Counted from the stretch's first letter, positions 39,750 through 51,242 are shown. The stretch: DNA of 64,000 nucleotides from Chromatiaceae bacterium (GCA_027078745.1 JALWWO010000002.1:1-64000), one strand, 5' to 3'. The notes: generated by a model not told the origin, from the sequence alone. Numbers and translations are program-made.

Positions 39750-41423
39750 ATGTCTCAGACTGCACCCTCTCCGAACCGCCACTTCATCTATCAGATCATC
39801 GAAGCAGATCTGGCTTCCGGCAAGCACGAGCGGATTCACACCCGTTTCCCACCGGAGCCCAACGGCTATCTGCACATCGGTCATGCCAAATCCATCGTCC
39901 TGAACTTCGGACTCGCCCAAGAATTTCGGGGGCTGTGCAACCTGCGCTTCGACGACACCAACCCGCACAAGGAGAATCGGGAATACGTGGAAGCCATTCA
40001 GCGGGATGTGCGCTGGCTGGGCTACGATTGGGGAGACCGGCTGTATTTCGCTTCGGATTATTTCGAACAGCTCTATGGGTTTGCGGTGGAACTGATCCGA
40101 AAGGAGTTGGCCTATGTGTGCGATCTCAGCCCGGAAGAGATCCGCGCCTATCGGGGCACCCTGACGGAGCCGGGGAAGAACAGCCCTTACCGGAACCGTA
40201 GCCCCGAGGAAAACCTAAGGCTCTTCCAGCAGATGCGGGCGGGTGCCTTTCCCGACGGTAGCCGCACCCTGCGGGCGAAAATCGACATGGCTTCCCCCAA
40301 CATGAATCTGCGGGATCCGGTGCTGTATCGGATCAAGCGCGGGGTGGTGCACCATCAGACAGGCACGGAATGGTGCCTCTATCCCATGTATGATTTCACC
40401 CATCCCCTGAGCGATGCCCTGGAAGGCATCACTCATTCTCTCTGTACCCTGGAATTCGAGGACCATCGCCCCCTCTACGATTGGGTCATCGAGCAAGTTT
40501 CCGCGCCCAGCCGCCCCCGTCAGATCGAGTTCTCTCGGCTCAACCTTCAATACAGCGTCATGAGCAAGCGCCTGCTCACCCGTCTGGTGGAGGAAGGCCA
40601 TGTGCAGGGCTGGGATGATCCAAGATTGCCCACCATCGCCGGCATGCGACGGCGGGGCTACACGCCCGAAGCGATCCGCAACTTCTGCCAGCGCATCGGC
40701 ATTACGAAATCCGATAATCTGGTAGAAATGTCCCTGTTGGAAAACACGGTGCGGGAAGACCTGGATGCGCGCGCTCCTCGGCGCATGGCAGTGCTGCGCC
40801 CCCTGCGGGTCCTGATCGAGGACTATCCCGAGGATCGGGAAGAATGGTTGCAGGTACCCAACCATCCCAAGGATGCCCGCATGGGGCATCGCGCTGTGCC
40901 CTTTTCCCGCTGCCTCTACATCGACCGGAAGGACTTCAGCGAGCAACCCCCGCCGGGGTTCAAGCGGTTGGTCCCCGGGGGCGAGGTACGGCTCCGCCAT
41001 GCCTATGTGATCCGGTGCGAGCAGGTCATCCGAGATGAAACGGGCCAGCTCGTGGAACTGCGGTGCAGCCATGATCCAGATACCCTGGGCAAGAAGCCTC
41101 AGGGGCGCAAGGTCAAGGGCGTGATCCATTGGGTATCCGCCGCCCATGCCCAACCCGCGACGGTGCGCCTCTACGACCGTTTGTTCCGGGCCCCGATCCC
41201 GGGTGCAGACGGGGATTTGCTGGCGGATCTGAATCCCGATTCCCTGGAAGTGCTCCAGGGCTGTCAGGTGGAAGCGGCCCTAGCTCAGGCGACCCCGGGC
41301 AGCCGCTTTCAGTTCGAGCGGGAAGGCTATTTCATCCTAGATGAAAGGACAGAAGGGGGAACGCTCTGCTTCAATCGCACGGTTTCCCTGCGGGATACCT
41401 GGGAGAAACGGCAGCAGTCCTAA
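39750..41423 (+). CDS. glnS: Glutaminyl-tRNA synthetase
   Basis: 557 residues. Charges tRNA-Gln directly, as in gammaproteobacteria. '[15 protein letters not shown]' contains the HIGH motif, and VMSKRLL replaces KMSKS exactly as in E. coli GlnRS. The C-terminal anticodon-binding barrel region is complete. The gene heads a plus-strand run with sseB-like, glycosyltransferase-like and zwf genes. Confidence 0.98.
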   Translation: MSQTAPSPNRHFIYQIIEADLASGKHERIHTRFPPEPNGYLHIGHAKSIVLNFGLAQEFRGLCNLRFDDTNPHKENREYVEAIQRDVRWLGYDWGDRLYFASDYFEQLYGFAVELIRKELAYVCDLSPEEIRAYRGTLTEPGKNSPYRNRSPEENLRLFQQMRAGAFPDGSRTLRAKIDMASPNMNLRDPVLYRIKRGVVHHQTGTEWCLYPMYDFTHPLSDALEGITHSLCTLEFEDHRPLYDWVIEQVSAPSRPRQIEFSRLNLQYSVMSKRLLTRLVEEGHVQGWDDPRLPTIAGMRRRGYTPEAIRNFCQRIGITKSDNLVEMSLLENTVREDLDARAPRRMAVLRPLRVLIEDYPEDREEWLQVPNHPKDARMGHRAVPFSRCLYIDRKDFSEQPPPGFKRLVPGGEVRLRHAYVIRCEQVIRDETGQLVELRCSHDPDTLGKKPQGRKVKGVIHWVSAAHAQPATVRLYDRLFRAPIPGADGDLLADLNPDSLEVLQGCQVEAALAQATPGSRFQFEREGYFILDERTEGGTLCFNRTVSLRDTWEKRQQS

Positions 41424-41434
41424 AAGGTAAATTC

Positions 41435-41839
41435 ATGAGCGAGTTCATTCCCAAAAATGACTTAGAACGCCAGTTGCTCGCCGCCCAGAACGGGGAGATC
41501 TCACCGGAGACCTTCTTCCAAACCCTCTGGGAAGCCGAGGTCTTTTTGCCCGTCTATGAGCGGCATCAGATCGGCGGCTTTCAGAGCGATCTGCGGGCGA
41601 AACCCCTGAAGCTAGAGACCGAGAACGGGGAGATGCTGGCCCTCTTCACCCATCCCGGACGCGCCCGATCCTTCGTGCAGAACTTTCCGGGCTATGAAGG
41701 AGGGCTGGTGGTGGCTTTCTCCTGGATTCTGGAAAAGCTAGGCGTTGGGTTCGGCATCAGCCTGAATCCCGGGGAAGCGGTGGGATTGGACCTGCAACCG
41801 CAAGCGGTGGCTCAGCTCGCCGCCCAGCGAAAGAAATAG
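41435..41839 (+). CDS. SseB-family protein
   Basis: 134 residues with the N-terminal SseB fold: 'NDLERQLLAAQNGEISPETF', 'EVFLPVYE' and 'LALFTHPGRA'. E. coli SseB is linked to serine sensitivity; the biochemical role is unknown. The gene starts 11 nt after glnS and ends 4 nt before the glycosyltransferase-like gene, so all are one transcription unit. Confidence 0.75.
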   Translation: MSEFIPKNDLERQLLAAQNGEISPETFFQTLWEAEVFLPVYERHQIGGFQSDLRAKPLKLETENGEMLALFTHPGRARSFVQNFPGYEGGLVVAFSWILEKLGVGFGISLNPGEAVGLDLQPQAVAQLAAQRKK

Positions 41840-41843
41840 CCGG

Positions 41844-42755
41844 ATGCTCTCGATACTCGTCCCCGTCTATAACCAAGATCGGGCGCTGATCGGCTTTTTC
41901 GACCGGCTCTATGCAGCTCTCGACGGGCTGGCCAGTCCCTACGAGGTCATCTTTGTGGACGGAGGCAGCCAGGACCGTTCCGCCACCCTGCTGCGCCAGC
42001 AACATCAGCTCCGACCGGCGGAAACGCGGGTGATCTTGCTCTATCCCAGCGCCGGGCTGTCCGCCGCCCATCAGGTGGGCTTGGGTCAGTGTCGGGGGGA
42101 ACGCATCCTTCGGATCGGACCGGAAGCCGCGCCGGAGATCATTCCCCAGGTGATCGCAGCCTTGGATCAGGGGCGGGACTGGGTGGGGGTCGTGGCACCG
42201 GAAACCCAGATGCCCCGCTGGTTGCAGGGCCTGAACTGGCTCTTGGCCCAGTTCAGCAACCGGTTGTTCCCGGGGGCTATGCCGCCGGATTGCCAATATT
42301 ACGCCTGCGAGCGGGCGCTTGCGGAAGCGGCGATGCAGTCGGGCAAGGGGGCGGATCTCTTGCCCGTGCTACTCTTTCAATATGCCCAAAGCCCGAGCAC
42401 GCTGCCCCTGGACAGGGGCAGCGCGCCGGATTTCTCTTCCGTCATACAGCGCCATCTACAGCGCATCACCGGACTTTCTCCCGCACCCCTGCAAGCGTTT
42501 TCCACAGCGAGCTTCCTGCTTGGTCTGTCCTCCCTGTTCCTCACAGTGCTGCTCGTGCTCTATCAGGTGCTGGCCGCCGCAGCCCTGGATGGGGTCTCCA
42601 TCCTCTTAGACTTCTTCTTTTTCTTCCTGGGCTTCCTGCTCCTGGGTATCAGCCTGCTGAGCCAATATCTGAGCCACTGCTGTGAATCCCAAGGGCAACC
42701 ACCCATCGCCTATCAGCTCGCGCCGAGAAATGCCCATGAATCCAAGCACCCATAA
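41844..42755 (+). CDS. Family 2 glycosyltransferase-like membrane protein, probably inactive
   Basis: 303 residues. The N-terminal GT-A fold resembles DPM1/GtrB-type polyprenyl-phosphate glycosyltransferases ('SILVPVYNQDRALIGFFDRL', 'YEVIFVDGGSQDRS'), and the C-terminus has two membrane helices (about 219-245 and 251-273), as in GtrB. The metal-binding segment normally reading D-A-D-x-Q-x-P-P-E is here RIGPEAAPEIIP (about 92-103), so the essential aspartates are missing. It may be a non-catalytic carrier-binding protein. It ends 26 nt inside the zwf gene. Confidence 0.78.
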   Translation: MLSILVPVYNQDRALIGFFDRLYAALDGLASPYEVIFVDGGSQDRSATLLRQQHQLRPAETRVILLYPSAGLSAAHQVGLGQCRGERILRIGPEAAPEIIPQVIAALDQGRDWVGVVAPETQMPRWLQGLNWLLAQFSNRLFPGAMPPDCQYYACERALAEAAMQSGKGADLLPVLLFQYAQSPSTLPLDRGSAPDFSSVIQRHLQRITGLSPAPLQAFSTASFLLGLSSLFLTVLLVLYQVLAAAALDGVSILLDFFFFFLGFLLLGISLLSQYLSHCCESQGQPPIAYQLAPRNAHESKHP

Positions 42756-44214
42756 GCCAGAACCTTGCGCCCTCGTCATCTTCGGTGCTACCGGCAATCT
42801 CGCTCGAAACAAGCTGCTGCCCGCCCTGTACCAGTTGGAACGTGCGGCCCAGTTCGCGCCGAACACCCGCATTCTGGGCTTCGGTCGGCGGGATTGGTCG
42901 GATGAGGATTGGCGGCGAGAGGTGCGGGAAGGCTTGCAACAGCGCTTGGGCGATCAATTAGAAGCGACCTGCCTGGAACGGTTTCTGGAACGGCTCCGGT
43001 TCCTGCAAGGCGATCTTCGGGAACCGACTGCCTATGAACAGCTGCGCAAGCGTCTGATGGAAGCCGATTTTCCCGAGAATCGGATCTTTTATCTGTCCCT
43101 GTCGCCAGATTATTACGGCACGGTAGCGGATCAACTGGCCCAGCAGGGGTTGAACTTACAGGAAAAGGGCTGGGCGCGGCTGGTGGTGGAAAAGCCCTTC
43201 GGTTTCGATCTGGAAAGCGCGTTAGTCCTGGAAAAGCGCTTGCATCGCCATTTTGCCGAGGAACAGATCTATCGCATCGATCATTATCTGGGGAAGAGCA
43301 CGGTGCAAAATGTGCTCGTGTTTCGCTTCGCCAACCTGATCTTGGAACCCCTCTGGAATCGGAACTATATCGATCACGTGCAGATCTCCCACAGCGAAGC
43401 CCAGGGCATCGAGGGGCGGGCGGGTTTCTACGACGGCGTCGGGGCGCTGCGGGACATGATCCAGAGCCATCTGTTGCAGATGCTCACCCTGGTGGCCATG
43501 GAGCCGCCCCCCTGCTTGGATGCAGAGGCGCTGCGGGATGAAAAGGTCAAGGTGCTGCGGTCGATCCGGCCCATCGCCCGCCAAGCGGTTCATGCCCAAG
43601 CCCTGCGGGCCCAGTATCGGGCAGGCGCGGGCAAAGCGGGGTATCTGGAGGAATCCGGCGTGGCCCCGAACAGCACCACGGAAACCTATGCCGCCCTGAA
43701 GCTCTACATCGACAACTGGCGGTGGCGCAACGTGCCCTTCTACCTGCGCACCGGCAAGCGCCTGGCGGAAACCCGCTCCCTCATCAGCATCCGGTTCAAA
43801 CATCCCCCCCAGCAGCTCTTCCGGCACACGGCCATCGAGCAGTTGCAGCCCAATTGGATTCTCATCCACATCCAGCCCAACGAATGCCTGCGCATCGAGC
43901 TACAGACCAAGCAGCCCGGGCTGGAGATGCGCACCCAGACGGAATCTTTAGATGCCAAGAGCTGCACCCTGGGCCCCAGCCGCATCGATGCCTATGAAGC
44001 CCTGATTTTGGATGTGATCGAGGGGGATCGGTCCCTGTTCCTGCGGGCGGATGAAGTGCGCTGGGCTTGGAAGGTGGTGGATCCCGTCCTCAAGGTCTGG
44101 GTGACGGAGCGGGATTTTATCCACACCTATCCCGCCGGCAGCTGGGGGCCCAGCGAATCCACGCGCCTGTTCGATCGGGAAGATCAGGACTGGCGCAATG
44201 GGTTAGAGCGCTAA
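42730..44214 (+). CDS. zwf: Glucose-6-phosphate 1-dehydrogenase
   Basis: 494 residues. Oxidises glucose-6-phosphate to 6-phosphogluconolactone with NADP, the entry to the oxidative pentose phosphate or Entner-Doudoroff route. The nucleotide motif FGATGNLARNK and the active-site 'RIDHYLGKSTVQN' are intact. The start at 42730 (or 42736) overlaps the preceding gene; the frame upstream to 42682 lies in that gene and is rejected. No pgl or edd gene is adjacent. It is convergent with the carbonic anhydrase gene, with a 4-nt overlap. Confidence 0.97.
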   Translation: MPMNPSTHKPEPCALVIFGATGNLARNKLLPALYQLERAAQFAPNTRILGFGRRDWSDEDWRREVREGLQQRLGDQLEATCLERFLERLRFLQGDLREPTAYEQLRKRLMEADFPENRIFYLSLSPDYYGTVADQLAQQGLNLQEKGWARLVVEKPFGFDLESALVLEKRLHRHFAEEQIYRIDHYLGKSTVQNVLVFRFANLILEPLWNRNYIDHVQISHSEAQGIEGRAGFYDGVGALRDMIQSHLLQMLTLVAMEPPPCLDAEALRDEKVKVLRSIRPIARQAVHAQALRAQYRAGAGKAGYLEESGVAPNSTTETYAALKLYIDNWRWRNVPFYLRTGKRLAETRSLISIRFKHPPQQLFRHTAIEQLQPNWILIHIQPNECLRIELQTKQPGLEMRTQTESLDAKSCTLGPSRIDAYEALILDVIEGDRSLFLRADEVRWAWKVVDPVLKVWVTERDFIHTYPAGSWGPSESTRLFDREDQDWRNGLER

Positions 44215-45008
44215 TCTTTAATGGGCGCGAGCAAGGCGGGATCTTTCACCAAGCGGCGGACGCCGTGGGCATGGTTCTCGTGGAAGGGGTTGTGATCCGT
44301 CTCGCACCAGAATTGCACACTGCTGATCTCCAAGGGGGTGCAAGCACTGCTCACCTGCCAAGTGACCTGATAGGGGGAGCAGGTGCCATCATTGTAGCCA
44401 GGACCGGTAGTGGAACCGAGGTACTCCACCGGATCTGAGGCTTCAGGCAGCTTGCCTGTGCCCGCCCGATAATCCAGGAAATTTTCCCCAGAACCATCAT
44501 CCGTGAGCAGGAAGACCCGCGCTTCCACCCGCAATTCGGGATTGCGGCAAGCTTCGGAAAAACAACTGCCCAAACTAGGGGCGGGCGCGACATCGCAGGT
44601 CGTGAACACCCAGTGCACTTCGATAGTATCTCCTGGAGCGATCCCAGGGCAGCCATTGGCTTGATGACTATGCCCCTCCCCATGTCCTTGGGAAGTATTG
44701 ACGACCGGATGGCTCCCGTTGCAGATGTAGCCCCGATGATCTCCTTTGCCTGCAAGTTCAGTGTAACCGCTGGCCCGGTGCTCGGCGTACTTGTGGAAAT
44801 GGATGTCGCACAGGTGCATTTCCGATGCGGGAGGCGCCTTGGAAAATCGAATGGCATTGGTGCCTGCGGGGTTCTGGATGTCTCTGGGCGCTTGGGGGCC
44901 GGCCTGGTCGCAGGCGATCTTGTCGCCCGCCCAGCCGACAGGGCCCCAGAAAAGCAATCCGATCAGGCTGTAATGGGATAGGGTGCGGATTTTGGGAAAT
45001 GGTTGCAT
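44211..45008 (-). CDS. Delta-class carbonic anhydrase
   Basis: 265 residues with signal peptide (about 1-27), hence periplasmic. The family signature 'CDQAGPQAPRDIQNPAGTN' (33-51) and probable zinc motif H70-x-H72-x3-E76-H77 ('LCDIHFHKYAEH') are clear, and 'GDTIEVHWVFTTCDV' and 'HENHAHGVR' follow. Delta carbonic anhydrases were first known from marine diatoms and later found in chemolithoautotrophic gammaproteobacteria, where they interconvert CO2 and bicarbonate. At least ten cysteines suggest several disulfides. A short lipoprotein gene and cysM lie upstream. Confidence 0.87.
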   Translation of the reverse strand: MQPFPKIRTLSHYSLIGLLFWGPVGWAGDKIACDQAGPQAPRDIQNPAGTNAIRFSKAPPASEMHLCDIHFHKYAEHRASGYTELAGKGDHRGYICNGSHPVVNTSQGHGEGHSHQANGCPGIAPGDTIEVHWVFTTCDVAPAPSLGSCFSEACRNPELRVEARVFLLTDDGSGENFLDYRAGTGKLPEASDPVEYLGSTTGPGYNDGTCSPYQVTWQVSSACTPLEISSVQFWCETDHNPFHENHAHGVRRLVKDPALLAPIKD

Positions 45009-45041
45009 ACTGTTCTTTCCTGTTTCTCAGGTTGAAAGAAC

Positions 45042-45449
45042 TCAGGGCAGGAATTTGGGCAGGCCGGAATAGAGCCACCAGGTTTTGGTCTCGGGATCGT
45101 AGCGCCAGTCCTGCTGATCTGAGAGCTTGTGCACCACCTGTTCATCCCGTAGCACATATTCAATCTGCACTCGTTGTTCCACCCGCGTTTGGTCTTCGCT
45201 GTAGATCGCCGGCGGCTGAATGACTTCATAGGTGGTTATGCGCACATTGTCCAGTGCCTTGGGATAGGCATCCGCATGCCGCAAGCTCGGATGCACATAG
45301 CTATAGGCGGAATCATAATAACCCCAGCGCAAGGCATCGCCGTATCCCTCAGTGGTGGTGATCAAACCCTGATAGCGCTTTTCCTTCTCGATCTTGGCAC
45401 AGCTCGCAGCAGCCATCAGGACGAGGAAGCACAGAAGGAGCCTGTTCAT
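45042..45449 (-). CDS. Small lipoprotein of unknown function
   Basis: 135 residues with a lipoprotein signal ending AASC (lipobox Cys about 17). The mature part contains 'ALRWGYYDSAYSYVHPS' and ends in a Trp/Tyr-rich strand pair (DWRYDPETKTWWLYSGLP), an arrangement found in small envelope lipoproteins with an NTF2-like or SnoaL-like fold; I cannot assign a family. It lies between cysM (4-nt gap) and the carbonic anhydrase gene. Confidence 0.7.
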   Translation of the reverse strand: MNRLLLCFLVLMAAASCAKIEKEKRYQGLITTTEGYGDALRWGYYDSAYSYVHPSLRHADAYPKALDNVRITTYEVIQPPAIYSEDQTRVEQRVQIEYVLRDEQVVHKLSDQQDWRYDPETKTWWLYSGLPKFLP

Positions 45450-45453
45450 AGGA

Positions 45454-46344
45454 TCAGGCGGGAAACACGCCGGTGGAAAGGTAGCGATCCCCTCGATCGC
45501 AGATGATCGCCACGATCACTGCGCCGGTCAGTTTTTCCGAGAGGGAGAGCGCCGCCGCTACTGCACCGCCGGAGGAGATGCCGCAGAAAATGCCCTCTTC
45601 TCGGGCCAGGGCGCGGGCCGTTTCTTCCGCTTCTTCTTGGGAGAGATCCAGGATGCGATCCACGCGGCTGGGATCGTAGATCTTGGGCAGATAGGCTTCG
45701 GGCCAGCGCCGGATGCCCGGGATCTTAGCCCCTTCCTTTGGCTGCACGCCTACGATCTGCACCGCTGGATTTTGCTCCTTGAGATAGCGCCCCGTGCCCA
45801 TGATGGTGCCCGTGGTGCCCATGGCGCTGACGAAATGGGTGATCGTGCCCTGGGTGTCCCGCCAGATCTCCGGTCCCGTGGTCTCGTAATGGGCACGGGG
45901 ATTATCCGGGTTGGAGAACTGATCCAGGATGCGCCCTTTCCCTTGGGCTTCCAGCTCCCTGGCTAGATCGATGGCGGCTTCCATGCTGCCTGCTTCCGGG
46001 GTGAGTCGAATTTCCGCCCCGAAGCTGCGCATGAGGGCCCGCCGCTCCAGACTCATGTTCTCGGGCATGACGAGGATCATGCGGTAGCCTTTGATGGCGG
46101 CGGCCATGGCCAAAGCGATGCCCGTGTTACCGCTGGTGGCCTCGATGAGGGTGTCTCCCGGCCGAATTTCCCCGCGCGCCTCGGCATGTCGGATCATGGA
46201 GAGGGCGGGGCGATCCTTTACCGAACCCGCCGGATTGTTCCCCTCCAGCTTCACGAGGATGCGGTTGTTCTGGCCCCTAGGCAGCCGTTGCAGAGCTACC
46301 AACGGCGTGTTCCCGATACAGCTTTCGATGCTGCGTCCAATCAT
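45454..46344 (-). CDS. cysM: Cysteine synthase B
   Basis: 296 residues. PLP enzyme making cysteine (or S-sulfocysteine from thiosulfate) from O-acetylserine. The PLP-lysine motif NNPAGSVKDRPAL and substrate loop EATSGNTGIALA are intact. CysM rather than CysK is suggested by the N-terminus 'SIESCIGNTPLVALQRLP' and the short length. It heads a minus-strand unit with the lipoprotein and probably the carbonic anhydrase. Confidence 0.93.
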   Translation of the reverse strand: MIGRSIESCIGNTPLVALQRLPRGQNNRILVKLEGNNPAGSVKDRPALSMIRHAEARGEIRPGDTLIEATSGNTGIALAMAAAIKGYRMILVMPENMSLERRALMRSFGAEIRLTPEAGSMEAAIDLARELEAQGKGRILDQFSNPDNPRAHYETTGPEIWRDTQGTITHFVSAMGTTGTIMGTGRYLKEQNPAVQIVGVQPKEGAKIPGIRRWPEAYLPKIYDPSRVDRILDLSQEEAEETARALAREEGIFCGISSGGAVAAALSLSEKLTGAVIVAIICDRGDRYLSTGVFPA

Positions 46345-46390
46345 CTCGGTTCTGCTCCCCGCACTCCCTCTCAGGGAGGCGAGAATCTCC

Positions 46391-47044
46391 TCAATCCTTC
46401 AAGCGATGGGGTTCATCTTGTTTGAGGTAGGCGAGTTCCACATCCGTGAGCTCTACTTCGTCGTAACCGGTGAGCATGGGCGCTACATGATGCCGGAAGC
46501 TCCCCCCCGTGGTGAGCAAATAGAGGTGAATGATGAGGAACGCCAGGATAGCAAAGGCGGTGGCCACATGCACGGTGGCAACCCAACTCAGGGCAGGATG
46601 ACTGATGCCCTGCTGCCAAAAATTATAGGTGAGATAGGCCAACCCCGAGAACCAGATCAGGGGGAAAAGCACCAGCTTCAAGCCCAGATAGGAAGCTGCC
46701 TGCAAGGGGTTGTGCTTGCGCCAGAAGTGCTTCCGGTAGGGATGGGGTTTTCCCCGAAAGATGTCCCAGGCATAGAAGCGCACCACTGGCCACAGCCCTT
46801 GGGTGGTGGGTAAATAGTGCCGCCAAGTGCCTGTGGTCAGATGCCAGAAGATCGCGAAGATCCAGAGTACTATAAGACCGATGGCAGCTATTGTATGAAC
46901 GGACACTGCTCGATCGAAGGAGATGCCTCCGTAGTATCCGTGAATCCGAAAACCCGTGAAGGCCAGGATGAGGATGAGCAAGGCTTGGCTCCAATGCCAA
47001 AACCGCTCGAACCCATTGAAGATGCGTACTGTACGGACGGGCAT
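46391..47044 (-). CDS. Membrane cytochrome b (Ni/Fe-hydrogenase type b)
   Basis: 217 residues. About four membrane helices with histidines typical of haem b ligation: 'FWHWSQALLILILAF' (first helix), 'SVHTIAAIGLIVLWIFAIFW', 'ATVHVATAFAILAFLIIHLY'. It would take electrons from the quinol pool to the multihaem partner. ATG overlaps the stop of the octahaem gene upstream (TAATG), indicating translational coupling and a shared complex. Confidence 0.87.
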   Translation of the reverse strand: MPVRTVRIFNGFERFWHWSQALLILILAFTGFRIHGYYGGISFDRAVSVHTIAAIGLIVLWIFAIFWHLTTGTWRHYLPTTQGLWPVVRFYAWDIFRGKPHPYRKHFWRKHNPLQAASYLGLKLVLFPLIWFSGLAYLTYNFWQQGISHPALSWVATVHVATAFAILAFLIIHLYLLTTGGSFRHHVAPMLTGYDEVELTDVELAYLKQDEPHRLKD

Positions 47045-48720
47045 TAGCGTTTCCTCCGATGCAGGAACAGGCGCAGAAGACCATGAGCACCGACCCCCAC
47101 CAAGGTGCCGCCGATGAGAAACAAGCCGAACCCATCGAGCCAGGGAAGGCGGTCTCTTCCGGGTAGATAAAAGCCTTTGAGTTCCGCTAACCGACCCGAT
47201 TTGCTGTGGCATTCTCCACAGCGCAGGGCCTGTTCTTTAGGAGCCACCATGTGATTCTGAGGCCACCAAGAATAGGTATCGATGAAGCCGTATTCCCCGC
47301 TGTAGGGCACGCCCAGTTCCTCCATGCCATAGGCGATGGCTTTGGCGAAATCATAGTTTCCCCAGAACGCAGCATCGTCCGCCCCCCAGAGGTGCATATA
47401 GACCAAGGTGTTGTTCCCCTTATCGTAGGGTTGCACCGTGTGCATGCGCTTGAAGGGCCAGATCCGGGAATTGGGATCCTGGGGAGAACCCTGGAAGAAA
47501 TTGATTTCCACCGGTTTCGTCGGATCAAAAACTGTATCGATGGTGGTGTAGTACATGGTGCCGTCGAACCAGCGATAGACCGGCGGGAAGTTCTCGTCGT
47601 ACTGGAAGCTGCCCTTGATGGATTTATAGGTATGGCGGGCTTCGCCGTTTCCCTGGATATAGCCTTCTTCCCGATAGCCTTCCCCGTTCTTGAGGCGGCC
47701 CGCCGTGCGCCAATCCCAATCCACCTTGGTGGCGACGCCGCCCCGCGCGATGGCGGGAATGTGGCAGGTTTCACAAGCGATCCGGTCTATATGATCGTTG
47801 AGCTTAAGGCCGCGAAGGCTCGCCGGATGGGGCCGGTCCCCGTGGCAGCTTTCACAAGTCGCGGTTTCCCGTTCCATGCCGGGCTTGGGGAGCGCCTGTT
47901 CCCTTTCATCTTTGGCAATCATCTGATAGCGGCTGCCCGCCCATTGATGGCCCTCGCCCACATGGCAGATGATGCAGGCGAAGTTCTCCCCTTCTTCCGA
48001 CATGTGTACATCCACGGATCTGGGGGGGTGGAAGAGCACCGAGGAGAGATCCCCATGCTTCACATTGTCCCCGCCGCCCCCGTAGAAATGACAGCTTCCG
48101 CAGTTGGCACGGCTGGGCAGGCGCACGCTCTGGGCCACTTTGGCCCAATCGATGGGCGGCTTACCCTCGAAGAGAATGGCACAGGCTTTGTTCCCTCGAG
48201 TGGGGGGCAATTTGTAATAGGTGCCTGTGGACTCATGGCACACGAGACAATCGATGTTTTCCTGATTGCTCAGGTCGTAATCGGGTCCGGTTCGGTTGAA
48301 ACCCGCATGACATTGGGCGCACATCCCTTCGTTACCGCGGGCATTGGTGCAGAAATTATTGATGAGGTAATCCTTACCCAGCTGTTGGCCGGTGACCGGA
48401 TGGCGATAGCGCCAGGTCCAATGCTTGTTCGTAATGAACTGATCGCCCGCCTGATTATGGCAGCTCAAGCAAGCGCGAGTTACTTCCGGTCCGCTGGCAA
48501 AGGGGCCTTGCAATTCCTTGAGCTTTGCATGATCCGTGGTGGATGTCTTGGTTTGATCTGCATCCAAGGCGGTGACGGGATTGTCCACAGGGCCTTTCAG
48601 GCCGATGTCACTATACTCATCGATCCCCAACTCCACTTGGCCTTGCGCAAGGAGGGGAGGATGCAGGAGCCCCAATAGGATGAACAGCAGCCAGTTCGGG
48701 CTGCTCGATTGTTGCAACAT
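47044..48720 (-). CDS. Octahaem tetrathionate reductase-type cytochrome c
   Basis: 558 residues with signal peptide (about 1-26). Eight CXXCH sites: 84-88, 134-138, 158-162, 207-211, 249-253, 289-293, 316-320 and one near 515-519 (RCGECH). The order and the 'GDNVKHGDLSS' region match the OTR family first described in Shewanella, which reduces tetrathionate, nitrite and hydroxylamine in vitro; the natural substrate is unsettled. A C-terminal membrane helix (about 530-550) anchors it beside the cytochrome b encoded next. An FNR-type box lies 125 bp upstream. Confidence 0.92.
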   Translation of the reverse strand: MLQQSSSPNWLLFILLGLLHPPLLAQGQVELGIDEYSDIGLKGPVDNPVTALDADQTKTSTTDHAKLKELQGPFASGPEVTRACLSCHNQAGDQFITNKHWTWRYRHPVTGQQLGKDYLINNFCTNARGNEGMCAQCHAGFNRTGPDYDLSNQENIDCLVCHESTGTYYKLPPTRGNKACAILFEGKPPIDWAKVAQSVRLPSRANCGSCHFYGGGGDNVKHGDLSSVLFHPPRSVDVHMSEEGENFACIICHVGEGHQWAGSRYQMIAKDEREQALPKPGMERETATCESCHGDRPHPASLRGLKLNDHIDRIACETCHIPAIARGGVATKVDWDWRTAGRLKNGEGYREEGYIQGNGEARHTYKSIKGSFQYDENFPPVYRWFDGTMYYTTIDTVFDPTKPVEINFFQGSPQDPNSRIWPFKRMHTVQPYDKGNNTLVYMHLWGADDAAFWGNYDFAKAIAYGMEELGVPYSGEYGFIDTYSWWPQNHMVAPKEQALRCGECHSKSGRLAELKGFYLPGRDRLPWLDGFGLFLIGGTLVGVGAHGLLRLFLHRRKR

Positions 48721-48844
48721 GATCGCGTACTCCTCCAGCAATGATCCTGCTGAGCCTTGTAGGATAGTCCAATCGGATTCAGCCTATACCGTTTCGCGAA
48801 GGAAATCTCCTTGAGAACTCGCACGGATTGCTCTGAAAAAACCT

Positions 48845-48858
48845 TTGACTTATATCAA
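48845..48858. promoter_or_regulatory. FNR/DNR box in the octahaem cytochrome-nirS divergent promoter
   Basis: TTGAC-TTAT-ATCAA, matching TTGAT-N4-ATCAA at 9 of 10 conserved positions. It is 84 bp upstream of the nirS ATG and 125 bp upstream of the octahaem cytochrome ATG, so it could serve one or both under low oxygen or nitric oxide. Confidence 0.85.
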
Positions 48859-48867
48859 AGCTGGTGA

Positions 48868-50676
<1,809 letters not shown>

Positions 50677-50703
50677 TCTGAGGGCTTAATCACCTAGGAT
50701 CCA

Positions 50704-50737
50704 GACCGCTGACGGGTTTCCCGTCAGCGGTTTTTTT
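50704..50737 (+). terminator. Terminator after nirS
   Basis: Perfect 12-bp stem ACCGCTGACGGG / CCCGTCAGCGGT with a 3-nt loop and eight T residues. Confidence 0.96.
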
Positions 50738-51210
50738 ATGGACTCAGTTTGGCTGCTTTCCGGTCTCCACACGGAATCCCGTTTAGGATAGGACGGCAGT
50801 ATCGAATCATTAGCACCCTAGATTTCTGCGGTCCAACGGCACCCTAAAGGGGTCGTCCGGTGCGATAAGCACTGTTCTCAGCACTAGGTCCACTGCTCTC
50901 AGAATGGCGAATTCTCTGCTTGATCTGTTCAGATCTTTTAATTCGCTTTCGATGGCGCTTAGCCATCATGAACTCACCGCACGGGTAAAACTCCTGTTCC
51001 CAATGCGATCCTGATAGATGCTCCAAAGTAATCCAATGCAATCGATAAGATCTTGCCTACGATGAACCGAATCCGATCGGGTTACCTGAAATCGTCCCAA
51101 ATCCCGTCGAACATAAGTGACAGAAGAACAACCAGATAGCCCGCCAAGGCATCCTTTATTTCTCAGTCGTGTACATGCACGGGTTACGCGCTGCGGCAGC
51201 ATTCAGGCAC
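50738..51210. other. Non-coding stretch between two terminators
   Basis: No convincing gene. Short basic frames occur on the minus strand (50844-51041 and 50966-51202), without ribosome sites or recognisable domains. A near-identical 12-mer pair (CACTGTTCTCAG at about 50870, CACTGCTCTCAG at about 50892) is the only repeat seen. It may be decayed sequence. Confidence 0.5.
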
Positions 51211-51242
51211 AAAAAAACCGTCTCCCCGAATCGGGGAGACGG
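51211..51242 (-). terminator. Terminator of the HAO-like gene
   Basis: Perfect stem CCGTCTCCCC(G) / (C)GGGGAGACGG preceded on the plus strand by seven A residues, giving a U tract on the minus strand, 18 nt beyond the stop codon. Confidence 0.95.

Noticed and set aside
47206-48678. 490-codon plus-strand open frame
   Set aside because: Antisense shadow of the octahaem cytochrome gene, whose eight CXXCH motifs fix the coding strand.
50844-51202. Transposase remnant in the nirS-hao gap
   Set aside because: Short basic frames are present but no DDE or other transposase motif, terminal repeats or ribosome sites could be seen.
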